A DNA stretch of 64,000 bases, from the NCBI GenBank assembly GCA_905234695.1, contig CAJOHZ010000021.1, positions 1-64,000 of the forward strand, in the 5' to 3' direction. Under the pieces are notes generated by a model, which was not told the DNA's origin, did no database searches, and saw only the letters and a program-made list of their open reading frames with translations. The position numbers were made by a program, and so were the translations under genes. This stretch comes from an uncultured Bacteroidales bacterium (GTDB lineage Bacteria > Bacteroidota > Bacteroidia > Bacteroidales > P3). Below, piece by piece: positions 9,529-19,476 of the stretch; within the stretch, counting starts at the first letter, position 1, and each line of letters starts with the position of its first letter.

Positions 9529-11018
9529 AAAGAGTGGCATGGATTCTGCTGGCAGTGTGCGCCTGCCTGACCACCCATGGGCAAGTGTCGCCGTTGGACT
9601 TCGGATTGCACGAAGTCACCTCCGACAGTGCCCGTTATTGGGTATTGTACAACACCCACCGCACCGCCGCCGACTCAGGTTGGACGGTGAGTTACAAAGG
9701 CATCGACACGATACTGATAAGCATTCCATCCGATGCAAAAAGCCTGCCACTGACAGACAGCAACGATTTCGGACATGTGGTACTTGTGGTCAAGAATAAC
9801 GCCCGCAACCTGTTCCTTTTTACCTCCACCCCCAAGATGGTACCCCTGTCCTACCCCGACATCGAGGGGCTGAATGACGCCATTGACGAGGGACGTTATT
9901 TCGCCCTCGACACCTTGCGCGAAGGTCGATGGTTGCTGGAGGTGACCGACAGTACCCTGTGGGTGGACAACCGCGAAGACCACACCTATGGCCATTACCG
10001 TAACGAGTTGATCCGAGTAAGCGACGGTCTCAGCACCGACCTCCCAGCCATGCCCTATAGCGGCACCGACTCGCGCCCCCACCTTCGCGGACGGCGTGTG
10101 GACGGCGACCTGCCATTCCTCTTCGCCAACCTCACCCTGATTCGCGACAGCGGAGCCTCCTGCCGAACCTACCTTCTTGATGTGGAGAACCGCCAGAAGG
10201 TGACGCTACGAGGCATCGTTGTGTCCACCCCGATAAATCCCAAGATGGTGAGCGACGCCATCATCAAGGTGTACAACTGCGCGGAGGTAGAGCTGGACTC
10301 TGTGGTTCTGTGGGGCAGCTACTCCCGCCCCAACCACTCGGGATACGGACTAGTGATGAACAATCTGCGCGACACCCGCGTGCGACGACTCACCGCCGTA
10401 TCGCCCTGGGGCATCTTCGGCACCAACAACATGTACAACACACTGATGGAGGATTGCGACTTCAACCGCTTCGACATACACTGCTATGGACGCGACGTAA
10501 CCTTCCGCAACTGCCGCCAAAGAAACGGATACAACCAGTTTTCATCAGTAGTGGGGAACATCGTGTTTGACCACTGCCTGTTCGACAACTTCACCCCGGT
10601 GTTGATAGAAGACTCATATAACGCCTACACCCATTTCGTACTGCACATGGACAGCTGCCAGTGGTGGCTGACCAGGGACTGCCACACATTGATGCACGCC
10701 GGACGGCTGGGATTCAACCCAAATACTCGCAAAGAACTACAAACACCCAGTCTGCCCGATATCGAGATAGAAGGATTGACAACCCACACGCCTAAAAACG
10801 TAAAAGAGCTGAGGCTATTCTACTACTCGGGAAAGAAACCGCAAACCACACCCATCGGAGGCATAGGTCATATTGAACTGCGTGGATGGCAGGAGACGGG
10901 AAAGAAGGTCTCCGTCAAGTACTCCAACAAAAAGGTTCAACTGCAGCAAGAGGTACACATCACAATGCCTGATGTGGCAGGCGAGCAGTTGGAAGAACGC
11001 ATTGTACAGACGCTGTAA
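9525..11018 (+). CDS. Secreted right-handed beta-helix-like protein
   Basis: A 497-residue protein with a signal peptide (MKRVAWILLAVCACLTTHGQ, cleavage after about residue 19). The start at 9525 has a strong Shine-Dalgarno (GGGAGGAGG) inside the upstream gene and overlaps its stop by 4 bp. The central part (about residues 200-380) shows short strands with alternating hydrophobic residues and small turns (VYNCAEVELDSVVLWG, VMNNLRDTRVRRLTAV, MEDCDFNRFDIHCYGRDVTFRNC), as in pectate-lyase-like parallel beta-helices. No catalytic set can be identified, so enzymatic activity is unproven. Periplasmic or surface location is inferred. Confidence 0.65.
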   Translation: MKRVAWILLAVCACLTTHGQVSPLDFGLHEVTSDSARYWVLYNTHRTAADSGWTVSYKGIDTILISIPSDAKSLPLTDSNDFGHVVLVVKNNARNLFLFTSTPKMVPLSYPDIEGLNDAIDEGRYFALDTLREGRWLLEVTDSTLWVDNREDHTYGHYRNELIRVSDGLSTDLPAMPYSGTDSRPHLRGRRVDGDLPFLFANLTLIRDSGASCRTYLLDVENRQKVTLRGIVVSTPINPKMVSDAIIKVYNCAEVELDSVVLWGSYSRPNHSGYGLVMNNLRDTRVRRLTAVSPWGIFGTNNMYNTLMEDCDFNRFDIHCYGRDVTFRNCRQRNGYNQFSSVVGNIVFDHCLFDNFTPVLIEDSYNAYTHFVLHMDSCQWWLTRDCHTLMHAGRLGFNPNTRKELQTPSLPDIEIEGLTTHTPKNVKELRLFYYSGKKPQTTPIGGIGHIELRGWQETGKKVSVKYSNKKVQLQQEVHITMPDVAGEQLEERIVQTL

Positions 11019-11075
11019 ATCAGAAAGAAATACCAAAACATTGTCTTAAAAAGACACAGAATGGGAAAAAAATCG

Positions 11076-11083
11076 TACCTTTG
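11076..11083 (+). promoter_or_regulatory. -7 promoter element for the Ser/Arg-rich secreted protein
   Basis: TACCTTTG followed by CA matches the Bacteroidota TAnnTTTG element about 60 bp before the ATG at 11145. No clear -33 TTTG is visible at the right spacing. Confidence 0.55.
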
Positions 11084-11144
11084 CAAAAAAATAAATCACT
11101 CACAAAAGATACATAATCTAAAAGAACCCCTAAAATAGCTTATC

Positions 11145-12350
11145 ATGAAAAAGATTGTCTTGATGCTGGCAATGACATTGGCGATGATGACCGCCGCTGC
11201 CTCCAACACATTGTACTTCACCTACAACCAAGCTTTGAGATCGGTCTCGTTCCTCAACAATCAGGACGAACTGATGATTTACTGCGGCTATGAGGATGAA
11301 CTGCCCACCTACGTACTTGTCAATGAAGTCTGGGCCGAACAAATCTCGTCGTCGTACTACGAAATCTGGCTCTATGGCTACGATGCCTATACCGGTGAAG
11401 AAATCTATATGCCGATTGACATGGAATGCATCTGGCTGGTGCGCAACAAAACAATCTACAGCGCCGCCCAGTACCTGCGGTTCCGCAGCACCCATCCGAG
11501 GCCGGTATTCACATGGGCGATGCCCCGCTACAATCCCTTTGTAAGGGCTCCAAGACCCATTACCTACTACTACACCTACCACTATGACATCCACCGTCCG
11601 GGTTGGCATTTCCACCACCATCCCGACATGCACTACCATCCCTACTATTGCCGCAAACCCCATATGCCCGCCCCGATGCCTCCTGTTCCCTTCACTCCCG
11701 GCAAGGATCGTCCCGGCTATCGCCAAATCAGCAAGGGCAACAACGGGGAAATAGGCTACGAGTACATTCCCACCAACACCACCGGCAATATCACTGCCAG
11801 TCGCTCGAAGGTGATTGTACAGAACGATCCCACATCGCGTAGCGGAAACCGTATCACCAGCAGCCGCAGCAACAACACGGTGACCACCACTGACCGTCTG
11901 ACGGGCAGCCGTTCGACTTCGCAGGCCCCGGATGTCACCCAGTCGCGTAGCAGCAACTCATCCAGCCGCAGTTCGGCTGCAAGCTCTTCCCGCAGCAACA
12001 ACAGCACTGCCACCAGCAGTTCGTCAAGCCGCAGCAACGCCACTGGCAGCTCGCGCAGCAGCAACAGCAGTAAGAGCACGGGTACTACATCTCGCAGCGA
12101 CAACAATTCGCGCAGTTCCTCGGCCAGTAGCTCACGCAGCAGCAACAGCAGCACAGGTTCCACGAATTCCCGCAGCACGTCGGCTAGTTCGTCTCGCAGC
12201 AGCAACAGCAGCACAGGCACCACGACTTCCCGTAGTTCGTCGGCCAGCTCTACACGCAGCAGCGACAACCGCACAGGCACCACGACCTCCAGAGGCACCT
12301 CCTCCACTAGTTCCCGCGGTACTACGACCTCCCAAAGAAATAGTAGATAA
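11145..12350 (+). CDS. Secreted protein with His/Tyr-rich centre and Ser/Arg/Thr-rich repeat tail
   Basis: I recognise no described family. The 401-residue protein has a signal peptide (MKKIVLMLAMTLAMMTAAAS), an N-terminal globular part (about 20-120), a His/Tyr/Met/Pro-rich stretch (about 138-185, with HFHHHPDMHYHPYY) that could bind metals or nucleic acid, and from about residue 225 to the end a low-complexity tail of Ser, Arg, Thr and Asn. The tail contains three 20-residue units (SASSSRSSNSSTG-type) encoded by a 60-bp tandem repeat at 12120-12299. The strong positive charge suggests binding to polyanions (capsule, LPS, DNA), an inference only. The uridine phosphorylase gene starts 3 bp after its stop. 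Confidence 0.7.
   Translation: MKKIVLMLAMTLAMMTAAASNTLYFTYNQALRSVSFLNNQDELMIYCGYEDELPTYVLVNEVWAEQISSSYYEIWLYGYDAYTGEEIYMPIDMECIWLVRNKTIYSAAQYLRFRSTHPRPVFTWAMPRYNPFVRAPRPITYYYTYHYDIHRPGWHFHHHPDMHYHPYYCRKPHMPAPMPPVPFTPGKDRPGYRQISKGNNGEIGYEYIPTNTTGNITASRSKVIVQNDPTSRSGNRITSSRSNNTVTTTDRLTGSRSTSQAPDVTQSRSSNSSSRSSAASSSRSNNSTATSSSSSRSNATGSSRSSNSSKSTGTTSRSDNNSRSSSASSSRSSNSSTGSTNSRSTSASSSRSSNSSTGTTTSRSSSASSTRSSDNRTGTTTSRGTSSTSSRGTTTSQRNSR
12120..12299 (+). repeat. 60-bp tandem repeat encoding 20-residue Ser/Arg units
   Basis: Three consecutive copies with exactly 60-bp period; each encodes SAS(S)RSS...TG.T.SR.. and shares most bases (cgcagcagcaacagcagcac recurs at the same offset). Being a multiple of three, copy-number change would keep the frame. 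Confidence 0.8.
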
Positions 12351-12353
12351 CTA

Positions 12354-13232
12354 ATGAACAATAAAGAAAGCGAATTGGTATTGGCTCCCGACGGGAGCCT
12401 TTACCATATACACATGACTGGCGAAACGCTAGCCGACGACATCTTTCTGGTCGGTGACCCCGACCGGGTGAATATGTTCAAAGGCATATTCGACAGCGTG
12501 GAATACGAGTCGTGCAATCGGGAACTGCATGCCTTGACAGGCCGCTACCACGGCCATCGTTTCACCGCCCTGTCCACCGGCATGGGCTGCGACAACATTG
12601 ACATCGTGGCCACCGAACTGGATGCCGCCGCCAACTGCGACCTCACCACCCGTACCGCCCTGCCCACCCACCGCACACTGCGAATGATACGCATCGGCAC
12701 CAGCGGCTCGTTGCAGGCCCATATCGACTGCGGAAGCCTTGTGGCAGCCCAGTATGCCATCGGCATGGACGGCCTGCTGAATTACTACCGACATGATTCC
12801 AACGGATTCGAACCAGAGATGCAACAGGCGTTCTGCCAACACATGCAACTGGGCCACGACCTCGCCACCCCCTATTGTGTACGAGGTAGCCAGCAATTAT
12901 TGGAGGCTGTGGCCACCGATATGCACAAAGGCATTACCGTCACCGCCGGCGGCTTCTATGGACCCCAGGGACGCAACATACGGCTGGCACCTGCCATCGA
13001 CAATCTTAACGAACGGCTAGCAGAGTTCCGTTGGGAGGGAGTTCCCGTCACCAACCTCGAAATGGAAACTTCGGCCATCTACGGCTTCGCGCAGGCGTTG
13101 GGACACCAGGCCCTCACCGTATGCCTGATTATCGCCAACCGTCCCACAGGCCGTTTCCTGAACGATTACCATACCCCCATGCGCAACGCCATCGGGACCA
13201 TCATTGAACGCTGCTCCCTCCTCGGAGCGTAA
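12354..13232 (+). CDS. udp: Nucleoside phosphorylase, probable uridine phosphorylase
   Basis: A 292-residue member of the PNP/UDP phosphorylase superfamily, catalysing phosphorolysis of uridine to uracil and ribose-1-phosphate in pyrimidine salvage. Visible motifs: VGDPDRV (phosphate-binding, near residue 35), RIGTSGSLQ (near 105), TAGGFYGPQGR (uracil recognition region) and NLEMETSAIYGFA (ribose-binding Glu-Met-Glu). The length suits the Bacteroidota form, about 290 residues, longer than the 253-residue E. coli enzyme. It begins 3 bp after the preceding gene, an odd partner for a secreted protein. The assignment to uridine rather than another nucleoside rests on overall resemblance. Confidence 0.8.
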   Translation: MNNKESELVLAPDGSLYHIHMTGETLADDIFLVGDPDRVNMFKGIFDSVEYESCNRELHALTGRYHGHRFTALSTGMGCDNIDIVATELDAAANCDLTTRTALPTHRTLRMIRIGTSGSLQAHIDCGSLVAAQYAIGMDGLLNYYRHDSNGFEPEMQQAFCQHMQLGHDLATPYCVRGSQQLLEAVATDMHKGITVTAGGFYGPQGRNIRLAPAIDNLNERLAEFRWEGVPVTNLEMETSAIYGFAQALGHQALTVCLIIANRPTGRFLNDYHTPMRNAIGTIIERCSLLGA

Positions 13233-13252
13233 CCCTCAATCCAATCCACACC

Positions 13253-13723
13253 ATGAAAAGAATCCTCTTCGCCCTGTTGGTATTTCTATTTTCAGTATGC
13301 AGTTTTCAATATGCGGCGGCCCAAGCACCCCCGGACTACATTCCTGAACAGTTGAACCGCGACTCACACCATATCATCCAGTCGCTAGGGGCTTTTGTGG
13401 GCAACGAGCGGGCCGAAAGCCAGTCGTTCGACATCACCTATATGCCCGCCGGAAACGGCGTGGAGGGTGTGATGATTATCAACACTGCCGACTACCGCTG
13501 TACCTTCAAACTCGATGCCCAATACGACCTGTGCTACGAACTGCTTATCGACATCCGCACACAAGAGTTCCTCACCGAATTCTACAGACTCTTCAACAGT
13601 TACCCCACCGAGAATATGGACGGGTACCGTATCATGCGGTTCGGGAACGAACGCCTGCGCATCACGGAGGCTCCCTCTACAACCTCCCGCTACCGCTCTT
13701 TCCGATTCTTGATTGATAATTAA
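13253..13723 (+). CDS. Small secreted protein of unknown function
   Basis: 156 residues with a clear signal peptide (MKRILFALLVFLFSVCSFQYAAAQ). The mature part (about 132 residues) is mixed alpha/beta with no motif I recognise. It starts 20 bp after the phosphorylase stop and so probably belongs to the same transcript. Its last codons touch the start region of the following lipoprotein gene. Confidence 0.65.
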   Translation: MKRILFALLVFLFSVCSFQYAAAQAPPDYIPEQLNRDSHHIIQSLGAFVGNERAESQSFDITYMPAGNGVEGVMIINTADYRCTFKLDAQYDLCYELLIDIRTQEFLTEFYRLFNSYPTENMDGYRIMRFGNERLRITEAPSTTSRYRSFRFLIDN

Positions 13724-13745
13724 TATAATCGAATTAATAGAAGTA

Positions 13746-15563
13746 ATGGAACACATAAATCAAAAAATTCTATTGATAGGAATTGTATCTGCAGCCTTAA
13801 TCATGACATCACTTTGCGGATGCAAGAAAGATAAGATAATTCAAGAGATTGTAGATACCCCTGAAAACGTCACTATGAATTGCGGTGTCGAGATTGCCGG
13901 CATTGACCCTAGTGGGTTAAAAATACTGACACCGATTGACGGTGCTGAAATCTCCTCGGGAATTACCGAATTACAATTCGTTAAAAACGATATGCCACAG
14001 TCAATTTTTGTGCTAGACTCCAACGACAACATCAGAATGTTATATAAGGGTATCATCCAACAAAATGGAACAGTCCACATTGATGCCCACAGTACAGCAT
14101 TGGCTCTAACAGTTTGCAATCCCATCGTGGCCATGCTTTGCGACTCTAATTTCTCTGAAACAGTCTCATATATTGAAAACCTCGCATCCTTTACCGAATT
14201 CGAAAACATCGTTGAATCTCAGATTGTGTCCGGGGCCGACATCTTCGACACAAACAACACTGTTTTGTTGAATGGAATCCAAGCCATATATAATGAACTA
14301 CTCGGTTCGGGTGAGGACACAATTCCCACGAAAGGAGTCGACCCCTGGAATTGCGTGAATCACTATCCACTTAAATGCGAATACGTGTCTAATGGAGACC
14401 CATCAACAGTATGGATAAGCAATTACTCGTTATGTCCTACATACTTCGGCACCCTTACCGCGGAGGGCGCAGACCCACAAAACCTCACGATTCGCACCAT
14501 TGGGAGTTACTCTTTAACAACAGCAACAATTAACCTCTTGGTTGGTAACGATGTAATATATGGAGAGCAGAAATATGTCGGCCTCGCCAAGGGCGTAGAC
14601 AATAGCATAGTATTAACGAATCTCCACAGCACCAAGGCGATTGTAGACATAGGTGCGCACTACGTCAATGATGTCTTGGATATTCTTCCGCTCCCCTTGC
14701 CAGACAACTTGAAAACCACTTTATCAACTATGGTCGGACAGTACATCGCCAATGCGGTATCCAACGTAACGACAAGCGATGACAACACCATGTGGGCAAT
14801 AGCAAAATCCATTGGGATTACTAGTGTAGACATTATCAAGGACGAGCTATTGAAATATATTGCACAAGGAGTATGGCAAGAACTCTCAACAACATATAGC
14901 GAGGAGGTCATTAAGAAGGTTATTGGGAAAGTATTTGCATGGTATAATGCGGTTGCTGGTACTGGCAACGCCGGAATACGAACATACTGCCTAATAAAAT
15001 ATCCCAATGATATTTCGTTCTGCCTGCACCACGGATATGACACACGCATCAAAAATTACTTTGTACTACCCTGTGGGAACAACAGTGTCAATTGTCAGAA
15101 CTATTCAATCCATCAATACCCATACAAACAAGGATTCGAGAACAATTTAGGGTGCTGGACCTATAACGGCTGGTCTGGTTTTAATTCCGACGGCTACTAC
15201 CATGGCAATGGTGCTCACACAGGAAAAGGAATGATTGAACTGAACTCAACAAAAATAGAATCGGATAACTATCGGTCATCGGATATCACATCTCCACCAA
15301 TTGAACTTGGAAACAATCCCGCCACACTATCTTTTTACTATCGAGGTGATATATACAATCAAGTCACTGTATGCTTTTTCAAGACCGACGGCAGTTCCTC
15401 TTTTAATATGTTCCGCCCATATCCGAATTGGTCTTTCGCAAGATTTGATCTCCCAAAAGGAACGAACAGAATATGGATTGTAAATGAAGACTACGGAAAC
15501 GAAGTGGGAGTCATCAGAACCACTTATATCGACGATATAAAAATTACACTGAACAACCATTAA
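13746..15563 (+). CDS. AT-richer lipoprotein with C-terminal choice-of-anchor J-like domain
   Basis: 605 residues from the ATG at 13746 (an in-frame ATG at 13713 would place a hydrophilic leader before the signal peptide and overlaps the previous gene). The N-terminus is a lipoprotein signal: hydrophobic stretch LIGIVSAALIMTSLCGC followed by KKDK, with the lipid-accepting Cys in LCGC. The middle (about 40-450) is not recognised. The last 150 residues (QGFENNLGCWTYNGWSG...YIDDIKIT) resemble the jelly-roll choice-of-anchor J fold also found in the adhesin at the window start. Base composition is visibly richer in A+T than its neighbours, hinting at acquisition from elsewhere. Confidence 0.65.
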   Translation: MEHINQKILLIGIVSAALIMTSLCGCKKDKIIQEIVDTPENVTMNCGVEIAGIDPSGLKILTPIDGAEISSGITELQFVKNDMPQSIFVLDSNDNIRMLYKGIIQQNGTVHIDAHSTALALTVCNPIVAMLCDSNFSETVSYIENLASFTEFENIVESQIVSGADIFDTNNTVLLNGIQAIYNELLGSGEDTIPTKGVDPWNCVNHYPLKCEYVSNGDPSTVWISNYSLCPTYFGTLTAEGADPQNLTIRTIGSYSLTTATINLLVGNDVIYGEQKYVGLAKGVDNSIVLTNLHSTKAIVDIGAHYVNDVLDILPLPLPDNLKTTLSTMVGQYIANAVSNVTTSDDNTMWAIAKSIGITSVDIIKDELLKYIAQGVWQELSTTYSEEVIKKVIGKVFAWYNAVAGTGNAGIRTYCLIKYPNDISFCLHHGYDTRIKNYFVLPCGNNSVNCQNYSIHQYPYKQGFENNLGCWTYNGWSGFNSDGYYHGNGAHTGKGMIELNSTKIESDNYRSSDITSPPIELGNNPATLSFYYRGDIYNQVTVCFFKTDGSSSFNMFRPYPNWSFARFDLPKGTNRIWIVNEDYGNEVGVIRTTYIDDIKITLNNH

Positions 15564-15674
15564 GACTGTTTCATCGTCTGAATACGATAATGTTTGAAAA
15601 ACGCAGCACCCAATACCCATCATAATCTTTGCGGCCAACAATTCACGCAATCTATTGAAATACAAACCGATACA

Positions 15675-17510
15675 ATGCAAAACATTAGAAATATCGCCAT
15701 TATTGCGCATGTCGACCACGGGAAAACCACGTTGGTCGACCGTATGCTGCACCAGGCACAACTCTTCAGAGAGAACCAAGAGACCAACGACCTTATCCTG
15801 GACAACAACGACTTGGAACGCGAACGCGGAATCACCATCTTGTCCAAGAACGTATCCATAAGGTACAAAGGGTATAAAATCAACATCATCGACACCCCTG
15901 GCCACAGCGATTTCGGTGGCGAGGTGGAGCGTGTGCTGAATATGGCCGACGGTGTGCTGCTGGTGGTGGATGCCTTTGAAGGCCCCATGCCACAAACCCG
16001 TTTCGTCCTGCAGAAAGCCATCGAACTGAGGCTGAAGCCCATCGTGGTCATCAACAAGGTCGACAAGCCCAACTGCGACCCCGAGCAGACGCAAGAGGCC
16101 GTCTTTGACCTCATGTTCAACCTCGGAGCCAACAACGACCAGCTGGACTTCCCCACCGCCTACGGCTCCGCCAAGCAGGGCTGGATGGGCGAAGACTGGC
16201 GCACCCCGACGGACGACATCACCTACCTCATGGACCTCATCATCAAACATATCCCCTCGCCTATCGTGCCCGAAGGGAATACACAGATGATGATTTCATC
16301 GCTCGACTACAGCAGCTACTTGGGCCGCATCGCCGTGGGACGACTGCACCGCGGTACTCTGCAGGCCGGACAACCCATCGCCTTGGTCAAACGCGACGGC
16401 TCACATATCACCAGCAAGATAAAAGAGCTCTACACCTTTGAAGGGCTGGGTAAAGAACGCACCAAGAACGTAGTGGAGGCTGGCGAAATATGCGCCGTAC
16501 TCCTTGACCTCGATAAAAACATCATGTTCGAGATTGGCGACACCATTTGCGACAGCGAGAATCCCGAGCCGCTACCCCCCATCAAGGTTGACGAGCCCAC
16601 AATGAGCATGCTCTTCACCATCAACAACTCGCCTTTCTTCGGCAAAGAGGGTAAATATGTCACCAGCCGCCACATCCGTGAACGCCTGTACAAGGAGTTG
16701 GAAAAGAACCTGGCCCTACGGGTGGAAGAGACCTCCTCGCCCGATGCGCTACTGGTATACGGACGCGGCATCCTACACCTCTCCATCCTCATCGAGACTA
16801 TGCGCCGCGAAGGCTACGAGTTGCAGGTGGGACAGCCCAAGGTCATCATCAAAGAGATTGACGGGCAGAAATGCGAACCCGTCGAACAGCTCACCGTGCT
16901 GGTGCCCGAGGAACTCTCCAGCAAGGTCATCGACGTCGTCACCCGCCGCAAGGGCGAGGTAGGCACCATCGACACCAAGGGCGACCGAGTACAGCTGGAT
17001 TTCACCATCCCCTCGCGCGGCATCATCGGCCTGCGCAACACACTGCTCACAGCCACCAACGGAGAGGCGGTCATCGCCCACCGTTTCCTCGAATTCCAGC
17101 CTTGGAAAGGCGACATGGATGATCATAAATATGGTGCCCTCATCGCCAAAGAGACCGGCGAAGCCACGGCATACAGCATCAGCAAGCTGCAAGACCGCGG
17201 CCCATTCTTCATCGAGCCGGGCGAGCATGTCTATAGCGGACAGGTCATCGGCGAGAGCCTACGACCCGGCAACGACATTGTTATCAATGTTGTCACCGCC
17301 AAGAACCTCACCAACATGCGAACCAAAAGCGCCGATGAGAAATCCACATGCACCCCAGCCATCAAGTTCAGTCTGGAGGAAGCCATGGAATATATTCGTG
17401 ATGACGAATATCTGGAAATCACCCCGACGAGTCTCCGCATACGCAAGATTATCCTCGACGAGATAGAAAGAAAACGCGCCCGTATAGCCGCAGGACTGAG
17501 TGCGGAATAG
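15675..17510 (+). CDS. typA: Translational GTPase TypA/BipA
   Basis: 611 residues. All G motifs are visible: G1 AHVDHGKTT (near residue 12), G2 ERGITI, G3 DTPGHSDF, G4 NKVDK and a later GSAKQGW. The order GTPase domain, EF-Tu domain II-like barrel, EF-G-like domains III and V, and the TypA-specific C-terminal domain fits the usual length of about 600. The ATG at 15675 is chosen because [16 protein letters not shown] matches the family N-terminus; an upstream in-frame TTG adds unrelated residues. TypA is a ribosome-associated GTPase acting in 50S assembly and stress adaptation. It is convergent with the membrane-regulator gene that ends at 17525. Confidence 0.95.
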   Translation: MQNIRNIAIIAHVDHGKTTLVDRMLHQAQLFRENQETNDLILDNNDLERERGITILSKNVSIRYKGYKINIIDTPGHSDFGGEVERVLNMADGVLLVVDAFEGPMPQTRFVLQKAIELRLKPIVVINKVDKPNCDPEQTQEAVFDLMFNLGANNDQLDFPTAYGSAKQGWMGEDWRTPTDDITYLMDLIIKHIPSPIVPEGNTQMMISSLDYSSYLGRIAVGRLHRGTLQAGQPIALVKRDGSHITSKIKELYTFEGLGKERTKNVVEAGEICAVLLDLDKNIMFEIGDTICDSENPEPLPPIKVDEPTMSMLFTINNSPFFGKEGKYVTSRHIRERLYKELEKNLALRVEETSSPDALLVYGRGILHLSILIETMRREGYELQVGQPKVIIKEIDGQKCEPVEQLTVLVPEELSSKVIDVVTRRKGEVGTIDTKGDRVQLDFTIPSRGIIGLRNTLLTATNGEAVIAHRFLEFQPWKGDMDDHKYGALIAKETGEATAYSISKLQDRGPFFIEPGEHVYSGQVIGESLRPGNDIVINVVTAKNLTNMRTKSADEKSTCTPAIKFSLEEAMEYIRDDEYLEITPTSLRIRKIILDEIERKRARIAAGLSAE

Positions 17511-17524
17511 CAAAGCACGCAGAA

Positions 17525-18691
17525 CTACGGTTCCTGTCGGTATTTTTTAACCGACTTCTGCATTATCTTCTGGAAAGAGTTTTCGAACGTTTCCCGGTCA
17601 AGATAACCACATTTGTGCGCCAAACGAGTCAAATCATCAGGGTCGTTAGTGCGATATTGCCGTCCCTGTTCGTCCAGAATGTGGGTAGCATATTCTATAC
17701 GAAGGATATCAATATATTCGGAGAAGTTCGTCTCATACATGCTGTGTACGGCATTAATAATATCATCCTCTGAAACGCTGAAGTGGTCGGCTAAAATATA
17801 CACCGACAAGTCGGGGTCCAAGTAAGCCTTGGAATCCACCACATATTCAGTCAGCTTACGGCCAAGGGACTCCAGATTACGGCGTGGTTGTTCTGTCAGG
17901 CGTTGTTTCTTCTCGGTAAGCACCTCAACACCAATGGGCGTGCGGAAAGCAAAGTAGCCTATTAAGAACATGTCCACGGCCTGCATGATAGCTCCAATGG
18001 CAGTTCCCAGAATAGGTCGCGGGGAGTTGAAAGGATACATAATATAGCTGAGCACCACAAAGAAGCAATTGAGAGCCACAAAGAGGTAAGTACCCAGCAA
18101 ATCGGCGCGGTGGAGTCTGTTGACGGTAAAATAATCGTCGAGCAACCGACTGAAGCGGTTGATGCGTATGAGGCTGTATACACCCACAAAGGTCGTTTCG
18201 ACGATGATAAAGAGCCAATAGAGGTAGTAGTGCACCGCAACGATGAGGTTGTAGCGCCAGCTGCCAGCAAAGAAAAGATGGGCTATACCCTCGGACCCGC
18301 GCTGAATCCACAGGCGGTACATGTCGGCACCACCAATGAATGTCGATACCGCTATAAGGATCACCACCACCATTGCCGACATAACGAGCACATTGAGTTG
18401 CGCCAGCGGCGGACGGGCCTCTCCAGTATCGGTCAAATTAGTGACTGCTGCCTGAATGAGCGGCGGAGTGAACATTGAAAGTATCATGAACATGATAACA
18501 AGCAAATACTCGCCTTTGAGGAAGCTATTGAAGAAGGTGCTATAAATGATGACGGCCAGCGACATCGACATTAATGCCGACATGATGAGCCACTGTGCAC
18601 CGAGCACACGGCGTTTGAAAAAGAGCGTCACAAAAGGCCAATAGAGCGACGAAAGGCCCAGAAGAAAATATATCAATGCTATCGGTGTCAT
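17525..18691 (-). CDS. Membrane protein with C-terminal AraC-like DNA-binding domain
   Basis: 388 residues: an N-terminal membrane part with about six to seven hydrophobic segments (residues 1-235, starting MTPIALIYFLLGLSSLYWP), a linker rich in Arg/Glu, then an AraC/XylS-type helix-turn-helix region (about 290-388: DLSVYILADHFSVSEDDIINAV ... LTRLAHKCGYLDRETFENSFQKIMQKS). Such architecture suggests a membrane-anchored one-component transcription regulator sensing an envelope or small-molecule signal. The second HTH lacks the usual strong FSSxxYFxRxFK consensus. Its ATG overlaps the stop of the related membrane gene (18688) by 4 bp. Last gene of the long minus-strand run. Confidence 0.7.
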   Translation of the reverse strand: MTPIALIYFLLGLSSLYWPFVTLFFKRRVLGAQWLIMSALMSMSLAVIIYSTFFNSFLKGEYLLVIMFMILSMFTPPLIQAAVTNLTDTGEARPPLAQLNVLVMSAMVVVILIAVSTFIGGADMYRLWIQRGSEGIAHLFFAGSWRYNLIVAVHYYLYWLFIIVETTFVGVYSLIRINRFSRLLDDYFTVNRLHRADLLGTYLFVALNCFFVVLSYIMYPFNSPRPILGTAIGAIMQAVDMFLIGYFAFRTPIGVEVLTEKKQRLTEQPRRNLESLGRKLTEYVVDSKAYLDPDLSVYILADHFSVSEDDIINAVHSMYETNFSEYIDILRIEYATHILDEQGRQYRTNDPDDLTRLAHKCGYLDRETFENSFQKIMQKSVKKYRQEP

Positions 18692-19476
18692 GACTGTTGG
18701 TTTTTATTGCGTAAATAGTCGGTTAGATAACGGGCATCATATTTCATGCGATATGTTAAACGGCCAGTTATAAACTGCACCACCGCCAACAACACCACAC
18801 CAACAATGAGCCAGTATTTATAGTAAGGCGGCCTCATATAGCTTGCATAGTATATAAATCCGGCCAGCGGAACGAAGATCCATACTATAATATTGTAGTC
18901 CCGCATATTATAGTTCATATCCTCGGCATAGAAGCTGTTGTACCGACGCTGAAAGCGGCGTATTTTCACCGTGGAGATAATTACCAGTATAAACGAATAA
19001 ACTATGAGCACTGTAGGGAAGACTCCATATTTCCATATAAGCATGAATGTCCATGCAGGATCTTCTTTACTCCAGACGAGGCCATATTCCCGGTAAGCGC
19101 GACACATCTCATCGTAGCGACGGGGACCGAGCCAGAACACTGCGATAGTGAGACCGATGACAAACAGCAGCGGAATCAAAAAAACACGCCTCTGCTCCAG
19201 CGTGGCGCCACGGGCCTCAGTATACGAACAGATGCCAATATAATACATCGGACCGCAAACCACAGCCAGTACCTCAAACGTATATGTATAGATAAAAATC
19301 TGTTCTTCCTGTCCTCGAAAAAAGACGCCGTAAACAGTCATGGCGACAGACTCTATCAAAAGCATCAGGCTCATTACCACCTGTGACCTTGTGGGGTGGC
19401 GGTGTCCTGTCACGATAACCAGTGCCCACACTGCCGAGACAAGCGCCGGCAAAAACAAAATGTAACTCCAATTCAT
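18688..19476 (-). CDS. Polytopic membrane protein, partner of the AraC-like membrane regulator
   Basis: 262 residues with about seven hydrophobic segments (MNWSYILFLPALVSAVWALVI... to YWLIVGVVLLAVVQFITGRL), ending in a short cytoplasmic tail. Its layout resembles the membrane part of the following gene product but lacks any DNA-binding domain, so the two may be paralogous sensor halves that pair. It overlaps ispG by 4 bp upstream and the regulator gene by 4 bp downstream, implying translational coupling. No family name can be given from sequence alone. Confidence 0.65.
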   Translation of the reverse strand: MNWSYILFLPALVSAVWALVIVTGHRHPTRSQVVMSLMLLIESVAMTVYGVFFRGQEEQIFIYTYTFEVLAVVCGPMYYIGICSYTEARGATLEQRRVFLIPLLFVIGLTIAVFWLGPRRYDEMCRAYREYGLVWSKEDPAWTFMLIWKYGVFPTVLIVYSFILVIISTVKIRRFQRRYNSFYAEDMNYNMRDYNIIVWIFVPLAGFIYYASYMRPPYYKYWLIVGVVLLAVVQFITGRLTYRMKYDARYLTDYLRNKNQQS

